From assembly GCA_016219965.1 (NCBI GenBank), contig JACRJM010000007.1, positions 124,001-188,000 of the forward strand: 64,000 bases of DNA, given 5' to 3'. Position 1 is the first letter of the stretch. The number at the start of each line of letters is the position of its first letter. The DNA comes from Candidatus Schekmanbacteria bacterium (lineage in GTDB: Bacteria > Schekmanbacteria > GWA2-38-11 > J061). Made by a program: the position numbers and the translations under genes. The notes under the pieces were generated by a model, which saw only the letters and a list, made by a program, of their open reading frames with translations, was not told the DNA's origin and searched no databases. Below are positions 1 to 9,700 of the stretch, piece by piece.

Positions 1-1
1 A

Positions 2-460
2 GGTGCAGTTTTTTCTGCGCAGTTCACAAAACATGTTGTAGCAGTTGACATCAATCCCAATGCAGTAAGATGTGCAAAAATCAATGCACTCATTAACGGT
101 TATGAAGAAAGGATTTCTGTTAGGTTGGGAAACCTGTTTGAACCAGTAAGAGATGAGGTATTCGACCTGATTTTTTTCAATCCTCCTTTTTATCTTGGAA
201 AGCCCAAAAACTGGCACGAAACTGCTTTTAAAGGAGGGGATTATCCTGACCATATATGTCATACTTTTTTAAGAGATGCACCCAAACATCTTGCATCTGA
301 TGGAAAGATTCATATTTTATGGTCATCTATTGCAGATTACCCCGGACTTGATGAAGAGATAAAAGAGAATGGATTAGAAACTGCAAAAATTACCCTAAAG
401 GACACCATCACTGAGGTAATCCAGATTTATGAGCTCAGACACCAGAAAAAACAAAAATAG
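2..460 (+). CDS. Class I SAM-dependent methyltransferase, 3' part (HemK/PrmC or MTS-like), cut by window edge
   Basis: The open frame runs in from the left edge, so the true start is outside the window. What remains is the second half of a Rossmann methyltransferase: an acidic-loop motif VDINPNAV, where the aspartate would bind the ribose of S-adenosylmethionine, and about 40 residues later the catalytic NPPF tetrapeptide (FFNPPFYLG). NPP(F/Y) is the signature of methylases acting on planar amide or exocyclic amino nitrogens, such as PrmC/HemK (glutamine of release factors), RsmC and YfiC-like tRNA enzymes. The substrate cannot be decided without the N-terminal domain. It ends at a TAG 128 bases before a radical SAM gene and has no evident link to it. 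Confidence 0.8.
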   Translation, partial: GAVFSAQFTKHVVAVDINPNAVRCAKINALINGYEERISVRLGNLFEPVRDEVFDLIFFNPPFYLGKPKNWHETAFKGGDYPDHICHTFLRDAPKHLASDGKIHILWSSIADYPGLDEEIKENGLETAKITLKDTITEVIQIYELRHQKKQK

Positions 461-588
461 TGATTAGATCAACCGCCAAAATTGATTTTACGCGCGTCCA
501 ATTATAAAAAAATAATCTTTTCTTGAAATAATTAAAAGGTAAAGATAATGTTAATGTATTGGTTACATAGACTAATTTACTCAGAAAG

Positions 589-1536
589 ATGCAAATTATG
601 AGAACACATAATAATCCCATTGAAGATTATATTAAAAAGATATCCCAGAATAAATACTGGGTCTACTTCAATTATAAATTCAGGAAAAAGGTAAATCTTT
701 TAACTCTTCTGATAGAATTCACTCCTATTTGTAATCTAAAATGCAGGATGTGTACATTAGACCATTCTCAAAAAGGATTTATGGATCCTTTGCTTTTAGA
801 AGAAATAGTAAAACAGATTTCTGATGATTCTAAATATAATATCGACAATATTTCTTTATGGCAGGGAGGAGAGACACTACTACACCCCAAATTTGGTTTA
901 ATGCTTGATATTTTAGCAAAGGCAAAAAAAAGAAGTAAAGTATTTCCAAAAATAGCTTTGCTTACAAATGCAACAGTTTTAGATGAAAAGAAAACTGATA
1001 TAATTTTAACAAGTGATGCAGTTGATTTAATGCTTTTCAGCGTTGATGGAGGAACCAAAGAATCATTTGAAGATTTAAGAGTCGGAGCAAAATGGGATGA
1101 AGTCTTAAATAATATAAATCATTTTTTAAAACAAAATAGGGATTTGAAGAAAAATATCCGTACAGGAATAATAAGCATAATAAAGCCCGGATTACAATTA
1201 TCAGAAGAATTTAAAAAGTTAGTAAACAGTGTTGATGAATATATGCCCAGGAGTATGCACAGTTGGGATGGGTCAGAAGAGCTTGGGATAGAAACAGATG
1301 CCTGCAAGGAAGAAAAATATGGTCTCTGCTATTTTGTTTTAAGAGAGCTGGTTGTCCATTGGGATGGTAACGTAAGTCCATGCTGTATAGACTTAAATAA
1401 ACGAGGTATTTTAGGTAATCTAAATAACAATTCACTCTATGAGATCTATCATTCAGCTAATAGAAAATTTATGATTGATAAGATGCAAAAAAAATTACGG
1501 AAAGAGATTGAGCTGTGCAAAAAATGCAATCTTTAA
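589..1536 (+). CDS. Radical SAM protein with SPASM-like C-terminus (first of overlapping pair)
   Basis: A 315-residue radical SAM protein. The cluster motif CNLKCRMC (CX3CX2C, residues about 46-53) would bind the SAM-cleaving [4Fe-4S] cluster. A GGE-type motif follows (QGGETLLHP). The C-terminal part has the SPASM/Twitch look: WDGNVSPCC, a 'GNLNNNSLYEIY' element and a final CKKC, suggesting an auxiliary Fe-S cluster. Such proteins modify peptides or sugars, or act on carbohydrate or lipid precursors. The last 22 bases overlap the next radical SAM gene in another frame, so the two are probably translationally coupled. A second in-frame ATG at 598 is an equally possible start. Substrate unknown; the neighbouring flippase and glycosyltransferases suggest surface glycoconjugate work. 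Confidence 0.85.
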   Translation: MQIMRTHNNPIEDYIKKISQNKYWVYFNYKFRKKVNLLTLLIEFTPICNLKCRMCTLDHSQKGFMDPLLLEEIVKQISDDSKYNIDNISLWQGGETLLHPKFGLMLDILAKAKKRSKVFPKIALLTNATVLDEKKTDIILTSDAVDLMLFSVDGGTKESFEDLRVGAKWDEVLNNINHFLKQNRDLKKNIRTGIISIIKPGLQLSEEFKKLVNSVDEYMPRSMHSWDGSEELGIETDACKEEKYGLCYFVLRELVVHWDGNVSPCCIDLNKRGILGNLNNNSLYEIYHSANRKFMIDKMQKKLRKEIELCKKCNL

Positions 1537-2669
1537 TTGATCCCCTCTTTATAGAACTAACAAATCATTGTAATTTCAAATGTACTTTTTGTCCCGACGA
1601 CGTCATGAAACGTAAGAGAGGATACATGGATTTTGGCCTCATTGAAAAAATCTTCCATGATATTAAAAAAACCAATTTAGTTAGCTATGTAATACCATCT
1701 TTAATGGGAGAGCCATTACTTCATCCACAATTTTTCGACTTCCTGGATTTAGCAAAAAAAAATAACATAAAAGTCCATTTAATTACTAACGGTAGTTTAA
1801 TTACTTCTAATGAAAAGATTGAGAAGCTTTTTTCTTCAACTATTTTTGAATTAGTTTTGAGCTATCAAACGCCCTGGGAAGATATGTTTTATTTGAGAAA
1901 AGCCGGAAATCTTAAATTGGATACTTATAGGGAAACATTGATTAATATTATCTGTAAAAAGTTTGAGATGAAGGCAAGTACAGCTATAGAGTTACATTTT
2001 CTTGATACTGCTGAGAGGTCAGTCAGGGGAATTGACTTTGTAAACAGTCCTGAAGAAATGCTGAAAGTGATACAAGGCTGGAAACCGATTTTTGAAGAGA
2101 TAGCAAATAAATTCCATCTTAAAAACAGAATTAATGAATATACACTTAGAGAAATAAAGAAGAGAATAAGAAATAATATTTTATATATGACAAAATTTGA
2201 GATTCTGCCGGACGTGTATATGGTTCTGAAAAAAACAGTCCTTTATGGAAACTACTTGCTGCCCGAAGGAATTAGTGTAAAGGAAAAACCAAAAGGGAAA
2301 TGTTCTGCTTCTTTTAAATCATTGGCAGTTCTATGGAACGGTGATTGCACTTTTTGCTGTGAAGATTTTAATGGAGAATTAATTGTAGGTAATATAAAAG
2401 ATAATTCCCTGGAAGAAATCTGGTATGGGGAGAGATTAAATAATGCAAGAAAGGAGATGCATAATCTTATCCTTTCAAACAAATTCTGCCAGAGATGCAA
2501 AGGAGAGCTTTATGATTGTAATGGTAATAGAATTGATCTTGTGAAGAAATATTCTTTTCCCCTGCAACTAAACCATTCTTATTTGAGACTCCTGAAAGCT
2601 TATAAAGATTATGGAATTACAGGTACATTTTCAAAAAAAATAAAAAAGTTTTTTAAGCACACCACTTAA
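1515..2669 (+). CDS. Radical SAM/SPASM domain protein (second of overlapping pair)
   Basis: A 384-residue radical SAM enzyme. The motif CNFKCTFC near residue 17 binds the primary [4Fe-4S] cluster and GEPLLHP is the second core motif. The C-terminal half holds a SPASM-like cysteine set: CSASF, then NGDCTFCCEDFNGE, the 'GNIKDNSLEEIW' element typical of SPASM proteins, and CQRCKG. It begins inside the end of the preceding radical SAM gene, and the two share the same domain plan, so they look like a duplicated pair acting in sequence or as a complex. No RiPP precursor peptide is visible nearby, so a peptide-maturation role is not supported; a sugar or lipid substrate fits the setting better. Confidence 0.85.
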   Translation: MQKMQSLIDPLFIELTNHCNFKCTFCPDDVMKRKRGYMDFGLIEKIFHDIKKTNLVSYVIPSLMGEPLLHPQFFDFLDLAKKNNIKVHLITNGSLITSNEKIEKLFSSTIFELVLSYQTPWEDMFYLRKAGNLKLDTYRETLINIICKKFEMKASTAIELHFLDTAERSVRGIDFVNSPEEMLKVIQGWKPIFEEIANKFHLKNRINEYTLREIKKRIRNNILYMTKFEILPDVYMVLKKTVLYGNYLLPEGISVKEKPKGKCSASFKSLAVLWNGDCTFCCEDFNGELIVGNIKDNSLEEIWYGERLNNARKEMHNLILSNKFCQRCKGELYDCNGNRIDLVKKYSFPLQLNHSYLRLLKAYKDYGITGTFSKKIKKFFKHTT

Positions 2670-2744
2670 TGATAATGATACTTTTAAGATGAATTATTTT
2701 TTGTGTCCGATATCCCGGAGATTATTTATTTCCATTGAAATTCA

Positions 2745-4193
2745 ATGACTAATACTTCAAAAAAAACTTCCAGTGTTATGGGGAAAGGAATTCTTTATCT
2801 TACTTCCAGTAAGATTATATTTGCCGTGAGTGCTTTTCTTATGCACATCGGACTTGCAAGGATTTTAGGGGTTGAGGATTATGGTGTTTACGGCGTCATA
2901 ATGGCATTTCTTGGTATAACATATACCTTATTTCAGCCTGGAGTACAGACTTCAGTCATCAAATTTGCGGCTGAGGACATTAGCAGAGTATCTTTAGTGC
3001 TTAAGGCAGGGGTCAAGTTGCAATTGATACTCTCAGTGACTCTCACATTGTTAATATTTGCGGCAGCACCGCTTATAGCCTTTTTTCTTAAAGATGATTC
3101 ACTGATTTCTTACATTCGTTTAGCTTCACTTGTTATAATTCCAGCTGCTCTCGATACAGTTTATCTTGCATCTCTCAACGGCATACGTTTTTTTGGTCAG
3201 CAGGCGATTTCAGTAATATTTCATTCATTAACAAAATTATTTTTGGTATTCATAATAATATTTCTCGGCTTTAGGGTTAAAGGGGTCTTGGCTGGGATGA
3301 TAGCTTCAACCATTATAGGAATGATTATTTCCAGAAGTTTTTGTAAATTTAAAAATGAAGGCGGAGAATTTGGAATAAAAAAACTTTTAATATTCACTAC
3401 GCCTGTATTACTTTATGTTTTCTGCGTAACTTCAATAGCAAGCTTGGATTTACTTTTTGTAAAATCACTTCTAAATAGCAACAAAGAAGCCGGATTATAT
3501 ACTTCTGCAGCTAACATTTCCAAACTGCCATTTATTCTGTTCTCAAGTTTCCAAGCAGTTTTACTTCCTTCAGTATCAAGGGCTTTTTCTATGAACAATA
3601 TGGAATTGTTCAAAAAATATATAAATCAGACCTTGAGATATCTCTTGTTACTGATGCTCCCTATCGTAACAATCCTAAGTGCTACTGCTGGTACAGTGCT
3701 GGAGATATTTTATTCAAGCAAATATTCTGGAGCAGAGTCAGCTTTAAGTATTTTACTTTTTGGAGGGGCTTTTTCAATTATATTATCAGTTCTTGCCTCG
3801 GTTATAATAGGATGTGGAAGACCAAAGGTTAGCCTGTTTTTTGCATTGATTTTATTTCCTATGGATATAATTTTGAACCTTATATTAATACCCATATACG
3901 GATTGAGTGGCGCAGCAATTTCCACTACAATAACTTTCATCTCAGGAAGTATAATGGCAGGAGCTTATATCTATTATAATTTTGGCGCATTGATGGAGGT
4001 TTTATCTTTTTTGAAAATAAGCTTAGCATCAGCAATTGTGTATATAATCTCAATAAAATATTCTATTACAGGAATTCTTATATTTGGAGAATATCTTATT
4101 TTATTTATTGTATATTTTTTATTGCTTCTCCTTTTTAGAGAGATCAAGAAGGAAGATATACAGATGCTCAGGGATACAGTCAGGACTGCATAG
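2745..4193 (+). CDS. Polysaccharide/lipid-linked oligosaccharide flippase (Wzx-like, MOP superfamily)
   Basis: A 482-residue membrane protein with about 12-14 hydrophobic segments and the start typical of polysaccharide biosynthesis flippases: a short basic N-terminus, then a helix carrying 'GLARILGVEDYGVYGV', the 'LGxxxYGxY' hallmark of the MOP/Wzx family. It would move undecaprenyl-pyrophosphate-linked glycans across the inner membrane. It follows two radical SAM genes on the same strand with a 75-base gap. No Wzy polymerase or chain-length regulator is nearby, and an ABC exporter lies 21 kb away on the other strand, so two export routes may coexist. Assignment to the superfamily is firm; the exact cargo is unknown. 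Confidence 0.85.
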   Translation: MTNTSKKTSSVMGKGILYLTSSKIIFAVSAFLMHIGLARILGVEDYGVYGVIMAFLGITYTLFQPGVQTSVIKFAAEDISRVSLVLKAGVKLQLILSVTLTLLIFAAAPLIAFFLKDDSLISYIRLASLVIIPAALDTVYLASLNGIRFFGQQAISVIFHSLTKLFLVFIIIFLGFRVKGVLAGMIASTIIGMIISRSFCKFKNEGGEFGIKKLLIFTTPVLLYVFCVTSIASLDLLFVKSLLNSNKEAGLYTSAANISKLPFILFSSFQAVLLPSVSRAFSMNNMELFKKYINQTLRYLLLLMLPIVTILSATAGTVLEIFYSSKYSGAESALSILLFGGAFSIILSVLASVIIGCGRPKVSLFFALILFPMDIILNLILIPIYGLSGAAISTTITFISGSIMAGAYIYYNFGALMEVLSFLKISLASAIVYIISIKYSITGILIFGEYLILFIVYFLLLLLFREIKKEDIQMLRDTVRTA

Positions 4194-4290
4194 AATTTCT
4201 TATCCCACTTATTTTGCACACAGCAGAACATGCCGGAAACAATATCTTTTGATTTACCAGAAATTAGATAAATAGACATTTCAGGTTATT

Positions 4291-6264
4291 TCATGACTCT
4301 TCTGGCAATAATGGAGTTTTGGAAGACTGATATTGATAAAGTGAAGGCGCTGTTACCACTTTATCCTCTGGTTTTTTACTTAAAATCTCATAAAGCAGGA
4401 TATCACCATTTGCTATTTTTTTAAGAACATATTTTTTGCCAAAACTATTCTTTATAGCCTTTTCATCACCAGAGTAGGATAAAACATAACTATGGATATT
4501 TCTCACAAGGAATGAATTAATAACTGTCTCATACATCAACAAATCATTTACAGGAATATAGGCAATCCTGACATTTTTCAATGCCTTTATAGGTAATATT
4601 TCCACAGTTTTATCTGAAGTCATACATATTAAAGAGTTATCTTCAATGTGGGTATTGAGCGAATTATAGATTGAATAATTGTTAAGCCTTATTCTCCGCG
4701 AAGCCTGAACATCTCCAGCCCAAGCTGCACAAACACTATAAAAAATAGAAATAAGCAGCAATAGCTTATAGGAAAACCGCACAGAGATTTTATCAGAAAC
4801 TGATCGTTTCGAATAAACAAAAAGAAGCAGGAGCACGGCTGAAAGGAAAAGAGGTATATATAAAATTAGATTTTCAAAAAATATATTCCCCACCTTCTGG
4901 TAATAGAAAAGAATAAGAAAAAAAGAAGATATCAATCCTGCAGCCGTTATCTCCCATTTCCCAAACCTCATATCTCTGATTAACCAGCAAAAAGATATTA
5001 TTCCGAACGGGATAAGCTCTAATGCGTACCTGATATTAAAGGCAAAACCTCCATGGAAAAAAAATGAAGACATAAAAAGTATGGGGATTATGAATAAAAA
5101 ATATGTATATAAAGTTCTTTTTTTAGTGACTCCTTCCTTCAACATAAAAATAAAACCTAAAAAACTCAAAATCAGATAAGGACAGGATTGGATCAATGCT
5201 TTTTTTACTATTCCGCTAAAAAGCATGCCTCCGCTTTCATCTTTTGCCAGGTCATAATGGAAACTCGAAATGTCAAATATGTTGCAATAACAAGTATAGA
5301 GCCAGAAAAAAGTTATATTTCTGAACTCAGTGTTAACAACCAGTAAAAAAACAAGTGCAACAGAGAATACACCACTCATATAAAGAAGTTTTTTACCGGA
5401 AAATAATTCTTCCTTTTTTATGACAAGAAAAATAACAAATGCCATAAAAATAAAAATAATGGACAATTCTGGATGTAACAAATAATAGGAAAAATTTCTG
5501 TTCTTGTAATGCCCATAACTGAAAGGGTCAAAGATGCCAAATCTCGAACTATTTATTGCTCCCTGCAATAGAAGAGATGGGACAGCGCTTAAAATAAATA
5601 TGATAGCAGGTATTATTTTCCGCTGTACAAACAAGATAAGCATCGCAGCAACAACCAGAAACTCAAGATTAAGCAGACGTATCCCTATGGAAAATGAAAG
5701 AAGAGCAGAACTTGCAATAAGTACAGAAAAACTGCCTTTGTCCGGTAAAAAATATGAAAGGAAAAGATACATTCCTGCCATAACGAGAAAAACCGAGAGC
5801 ATGTGGGGCCATAAGCCAATTGCATATTCCATGGCAAAAGTTGACAGGGCATACAAATAAACTGACCTTGCAGCAACCAGCCTGTCATCAAAAAGTTTCA
5901 TGGCAATCAGATATATAAAATAAAGTGCACCGGCAAAAGAGATGATATTAAGCAAAAACAGTCCCTGAAAACCCAAAACCCTGTAAAATGGAAAAGCTAC
6001 GATCGGATAATATGGAGGATATTTTGCATACATAGCATTTCTATAGTAAACAGGTTGAAATACCCCAAAAACCGTAGATTTATATTCCTCGTAACCATTC
6101 GAGATCCTGTAAGAAAAGGAATCATTGAATGATTTTGCCATCAGGAAATAACTGGCATCATCAATGCTGAAAAGACTCGGAATATAAAGAAACAATGCAA
6201 TAAAAATGATTACCGCTATGAAAAGAAAAACGATATATTTGTTTGAAAATTCCATCTTTACCAT
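4291..6264 (-). CDS. Large membrane protein, GT-C/ArnT-like glycosyltransferase candidate
   Basis: A 657-residue protein with about 12 membrane segments and a soluble C-terminal part of about 130 residues. The first extracytoplasmic loop carries 'SIDDASYFLMAKSF', matching the acidic-residue loop of GT-C enzymes (GT39/ArnT/PMT_2 types) that use polyprenyl-phosphate sugars as donors. A later 'YPPYYPIVAFPFY' fits the same fold. It would transfer a sugar to a glycan, lipid or protein on the periplasmic side. It stands alone on the minus strand, with about 100 bases to each neighbour. An ATG three codons in (6255) is an alternative start. Substrate cannot be predicted. Confidence 0.65.
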   Translation of the reverse strand: MVKMEFSNKYIVFLFIAVIIFIALFLYIPSLFSIDDASYFLMAKSFNDSFSYRISNGYEEYKSTVFGVFQPVYYRNAMYAKYPPYYPIVAFPFYRVLGFQGLFLLNIISFAGALYFIYLIAMKLFDDRLVAARSVYLYALSTFAMEYAIGLWPHMLSVFLVMAGMYLFLSYFLPDKGSFSVLIASSALLSFSIGIRLLNLEFLVVAAMLILFVQRKIIPAIIFILSAVPSLLLQGAINSSRFGIFDPFSYGHYKNRNFSYYLLHPELSIIFIFMAFVIFLVIKKEELFSGKKLLYMSGVFSVALVFLLVVNTEFRNITFFWLYTCYCNIFDISSFHYDLAKDESGGMLFSGIVKKALIQSCPYLILSFLGFIFMLKEGVTKKRTLYTYFLFIIPILFMSSFFFHGGFAFNIRYALELIPFGIISFCWLIRDMRFGKWEITAAGLISSFFLILFYYQKVGNIFFENLILYIPLFLSAVLLLLFVYSKRSVSDKISVRFSYKLLLLISIFYSVCAAWAGDVQASRRIRLNNYSIYNSLNTHIEDNSLICMTSDKTVEILPIKALKNVRIAYIPVNDLLMYETVINSFLVRNIHSYVLSYSGDEKAIKNSFGKKYVLKKIANGDILLYEILSKKPEDKVVTAPSLYQYQSSKTPLLPEES

Positions 6265-6340
6265 TGAGATTTTATATTCATTGTTAGTTAAACATTTTTA
6301 TGAAAGCCCATATTTATCGGTAGTCTAACGTAAAATAGTT

Positions 6341-6346
6341 TATAAT
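6341..6346 (+). promoter_or_regulatory. Possible -10 box for the radical SAM gene at 6375
   Basis: A perfect TATAAT lies 28 bases before the ATG in a divergent intergenic region. No good -35 hexamer is found at 16-18 bases upstream, so this is a weak prediction resting on the -10 match and position alone. Confidence 0.3.
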
Positions 6347-6374
6347 GTAAATTAAAGGAAATAACATTAATTTT

Positions 6375-7481
6375 ATGACTTTTTATAAATCTACCCAGAT
6401 ACAAAGCGCCTTAAAAAATCCACTGTATGCATCTTCTACAATCCTGTCTAAAATAAAAAACCTTGCCATGCTGGACTTCAGATTTTTGAATGGTTACAGT
6501 TTCCTTCCTGACACAATAAGGATTGACCTCACATACAATTGTAATCTGAGATGCAAACTTTGTTTTGAATTCGGGAAAAGCGCTGAAGAACTTTCTTCAA
6601 TTCCTCGCAACGAAGAGATAAATTTTGGACAGCTTAAACATTTTTTGCTTGATGTAAAATCTTTTTATCCCACTATTTATCTGTCAGGAGGGGAGCCACT
6701 TCTTTATTCTCACATATTAGACCTTCTCGACTTTCTCCGGCAAAACAGGCTTTATACTCTTGTAAATACCAACGGAGTCCTTCTGGAAGGCTTTGCTGAC
6801 CAACTGGTTGATACTGGTGTTGATAAACTTGTTATATCTATTGATGGACCGGAAGAAATTCATGACAAGAACAGGGGGAAGACGTTCAAAAAAATAGTAA
6901 AAGGTATTGAGAAACTTAATGCAAAGAAAAAAGATGAGAGAAAGCCCTTCCCTCTTATCAGGATAAACTGCCTTATTACACCGTTTAATTTTAAAGTCCT
7001 CGAAGAAGTTGTAAATATCGCCAGGCAACTTGAGGTTGAATCTCTTTCATTTCAACATCCCATGTTCGCCACAGACGAAAGAAAGAATGAAAAGAGCAGT
7101 GAGGGTTCAATAGATATACTCGGTTATGTTTATGAGGGAGAGATAAATCCTGATATACTTCTACAGCAGATGAATAAAATAGCTGCAATAAGAGTACCAT
7201 TTAAAAAATATTTCTATCCATCAGTCCCAAGGGAACACATTCGAGAATATTATAATGATATAAACTATCCATTTAAAAAGGCATGCCTCACTCCATGGAG
7301 AAAGCTTATGTTAACTCCGTCTGGAGATATTGGGCCTTGTGTGCATTACCCGATTGCTAATTTGTCCAGTAAAAGTTTCAATGATATTTGGAACAGCAAA
7401 GATTACCGCAAATTCAGAAACTCTATCAGAAAGGCAGGACTTTTTAAAAACTGCGTTCGCTGCTGCCTGAGAGAATACTAA
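6375..7481 (+). CDS. Radical SAM/SPASM domain protein
   Basis: A 368-residue radical SAM protein. The motif CNLRCKLC (near residue 57) follows 'IRIDLTYN', the usual first strand of the barrel. 'SGGEPLLY' is the GGE motif and 'VISIDGPEEIHDKNRG' is the conserved fourth strand seen in SPASM enzymes. The C-terminus has 'MLTPSGDIGPCVHYPIANL', 'SFNDIWNS' and a final CVRCC, giving auxiliary-cluster cysteines. It is the third SPASM-type protein in the first 7.5 kb. It is followed after 5 bases by a GT-C-type membrane gene on the same strand, so the pair is likely co-transcribed. Reaction unknown; an epimerisation, dehydrogenation or carbon-insertion step on a glycan or lipid precursor is only a guess. 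Confidence 0.85.
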   Translation: MTFYKSTQIQSALKNPLYASSTILSKIKNLAMLDFRFLNGYSFLPDTIRIDLTYNCNLRCKLCFEFGKSAEELSSIPRNEEINFGQLKHFLLDVKSFYPTIYLSGGEPLLYSHILDLLDFLRQNRLYTLVNTNGVLLEGFADQLVDTGVDKLVISIDGPEEIHDKNRGKTFKKIVKGIEKLNAKKKDERKPFPLIRINCLITPFNFKVLEEVVNIARQLEVESLSFQHPMFATDERKNEKSSEGSIDILGYVYEGEINPDILLQQMNKIAAIRVPFKKYFYPSVPREHIREYYNDINYPFKKACLTPWRKLMLTPSGDIGPCVHYPIANLSSKSFNDIWNSKDYRKFRNSIRKAGLFKNCVRCCLREY

Positions 7482-7486
7482 GAAAG

Positions 7487-9691
7487 ATGGATAAAAAAAC
7501 AGCCCTCCCCTCAAGTGTTATAAAAACAGTATTGTTCGTCCTGATAAATTGCATCATTGTGTTATCTTCAGTTCTCATTGCTAAGAAAATAAGAGTTAAT
7601 CCTTCATACCATGCAGATGAATTCATCATTATCACTCTTTCAGTTTATTATCCGGTAATCTGGAGTTTATTAGTTAAAAACTTCAAATCCGATATCAACG
7701 GATTTTTTCGCTGGACTGTTTTTTTACCCACTGCACTTTCTTTGTCGCTTTCAACTTCATTTCTTTCTCTTTTTAAAATATTCATTCCCCTTTCAGTTTG
7801 CCTGTCCTATTTTCTGATATTAATTTCTATTTTGTTCCTGATTTCAGTATTCATTACAGTTAAACCCAAGCACATGACAGAAACGGAGAGAACTTTCTTT
7901 TTCCAGTCCCTCATCCTGCTGGCTTCAGGTATATGCTTCATAATATCTGATAAAATAATCAATAAGCTCTCATCTGCTTTCACTATAAACAGAATAAATG
8001 AGATTATAATGCTCTCAGGGATGTTTTTCTTTTCATTATTTATAGCCAATTCAATACCCGCCTTATTAAAAGATATCTTCACCTCTGGGAAGAGAACTTT
8101 GTCAAAACCATGGATAATTCCGGTCTTCCTGAGTATTTATGTGATAATTCCTGTTGCAATATTCTTCAAAGTTTTAGGTGGAATCCCCCATGTCCAGGAT
8201 GAAATAGCTTACCTTTTCCAGGCAAAAATATTTGCTTCAGGAAGACTTTTCACTGATGCACCGCCTGTGCAGAAGTTTTTTGATTACGAATTCATAATAA
8301 TAGACGGCGTCAAATGGTATGGAAAATATTTCTTTGGTTTTCCGCTCCTTCTTGCCATCGGGTTGCTGCTTAAAACTCCGTGGATTGTAAATCCTCTCTT
8401 AGGGGCAGGGGCAGTATTTCTTTTTTATCAGATATTAAAAAAGTTTTTGGGAGAAGAATGTCTCTCATCATATATGCTTGTACTTCCTCTTTTTTCACCT
8501 TTCATTTTATTTATCAATGCATCATATCTTTCACATACAAGTTCTCTTTTCTTTTTGACCCTCTTCATCTATCTTTTCTTTAAAGCCATTGAAAAACATT
8601 CAATTGTTCTTTCAATGCTTTGCGGACTGAGTCTCGGATTTGCCTACAACATAAGACCACTTACTGCCGTAACATTCACATCTCCTTTTCTTGTCTATGG
8701 TACTTATTTGCTGTTCAGAAAGAAAATTAAGATCACACAGGTAATTATCTTCTCAATTGCAGTAATTCTCTTAATGGTTGGATATTTCTCATACAACTAC
8801 ATGCTTACAGATGACATCTTCCTTACACCTTTCAACAAATACTGTCCCACAGACCACCTTGGCTTCGGCAAAGACATCGGGCTCCCATATCTATCAGAAT
8901 ATGGCCATGATTTTGCCGATGGCTGGCAGAACACAAGAGATAACCTAAGAGAACTTTCAAGCGACCTCCTGGGGTTCCCAAAAATATCTTTTTTACTCGT
9001 AATAGTCCCCTTCCTAATTGGCGGAACAACACTCTTTGAGAAATTCTTTCTGGGAGCTTTTGTAATAAATATTGCAGGTTATTTCTGCTACTACTTTAAC
9101 GGGATTGCCTACGGGCCAAGGTATTACTTTGAAACTGTATTTTTTCTGCTGTTCCTTTTTCTGAAAGGATTAATAAGAGTAAAAGAATTTGTCACAAAAA
9201 AACTTTCAGGAAAAAACATCATGGCATCTCAGGAAAGTGCTCAGTTTATAATACCATTAATATTTATTTTGCTGTTACTCCGGACATGTATAGTATCCAT
9301 TCCCGAAAAAGTTCAAATCTACGGAAACCGCTTCTGGAACCTCGACAATACCTTGGAACATACTATGGCAAATTCAGGATTACATAATGCAGTTGTATTC
9401 ATAAGGTCAGGATATTTCAGAGAGCGCGAAGCAGCACCAAACTACTATGGCGCCGGTTTTATAAAGAATAGCCTAAAGCTAGACAACGACATCGTTTATG
9501 CAAGAGATTTTGGCGATGAAGAGGATCTGAATCTTATGAAGCACTTTCCGGGAAGAAGGCCATACAGGTTTGTATTCAACGAATCACTTATAACAGCAAA
9601 CCGTTACTATGCGGATAACCTCAGCCCTTATCTTTATCCTATACCAAAACCTGAGGTTGCTTACAGCAGCAACATAAACATTATTCCCTGA
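7487..9691 (+). CDS. Large membrane protein, GT39-like glycosyltransferase candidate
   Basis: A 734-residue protein with about 14 membrane helices and a soluble tail. The motif 'GGIPHVQDEIAYLFQAKIF' near residue 235 resembles the catalytic aspartate/glutamate loop of GT39 and related GT-C enzymes, here placed after an extra N-terminal block of six hydrophobic segments. 'YNIRPLTAVTF' in the middle is also common in this group. It would use a polyprenyl-phosphate sugar on the outer face of the inner membrane. It starts 5 bases after a radical SAM gene and ends 9 bases before a convergent FAD oxidoreductase, leaving no space for a conventional terminator. Substrate not predictable. Confidence 0.6.
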   Translation: MDKKTALPSSVIKTVLFVLINCIIVLSSVLIAKKIRVNPSYHADEFIIITLSVYYPVIWSLLVKNFKSDINGFFRWTVFLPTALSLSLSTSFLSLFKIFIPLSVCLSYFLILISILFLISVFITVKPKHMTETERTFFFQSLILLASGICFIISDKIINKLSSAFTINRINEIIMLSGMFFFSLFIANSIPALLKDIFTSGKRTLSKPWIIPVFLSIYVIIPVAIFFKVLGGIPHVQDEIAYLFQAKIFASGRLFTDAPPVQKFFDYEFIIIDGVKWYGKYFFGFPLLLAIGLLLKTPWIVNPLLGAGAVFLFYQILKKFLGEECLSSYMLVLPLFSPFILFINASYLSHTSSLFFLTLFIYLFFKAIEKHSIVLSMLCGLSLGFAYNIRPLTAVTFTSPFLVYGTYLLFRKKIKITQVIIFSIAVILLMVGYFSYNYMLTDDIFLTPFNKYCPTDHLGFGKDIGLPYLSEYGHDFADGWQNTRDNLRELSSDLLGFPKISFLLVIVPFLIGGTTLFEKFFLGAFVINIAGYFCYYFNGIAYGPRYYFETVFFLLFLFLKGLIRVKEFVTKKLSGKNIMASQESAQFIIPLIFILLLLRTCIVSIPEKVQIYGNRFWNLDNTLEHTMANSGLHNAVVFIRSGYFREREAAPNYYGAGFIKNSLKLDNDIVYARDFGDEEDLNLMKHFPGRRPYRFVFNESLITANRYYADNLSPYLYPIPKPEVAYSSNINIIP

Positions 9692-9700
9692 ACTTATCAA

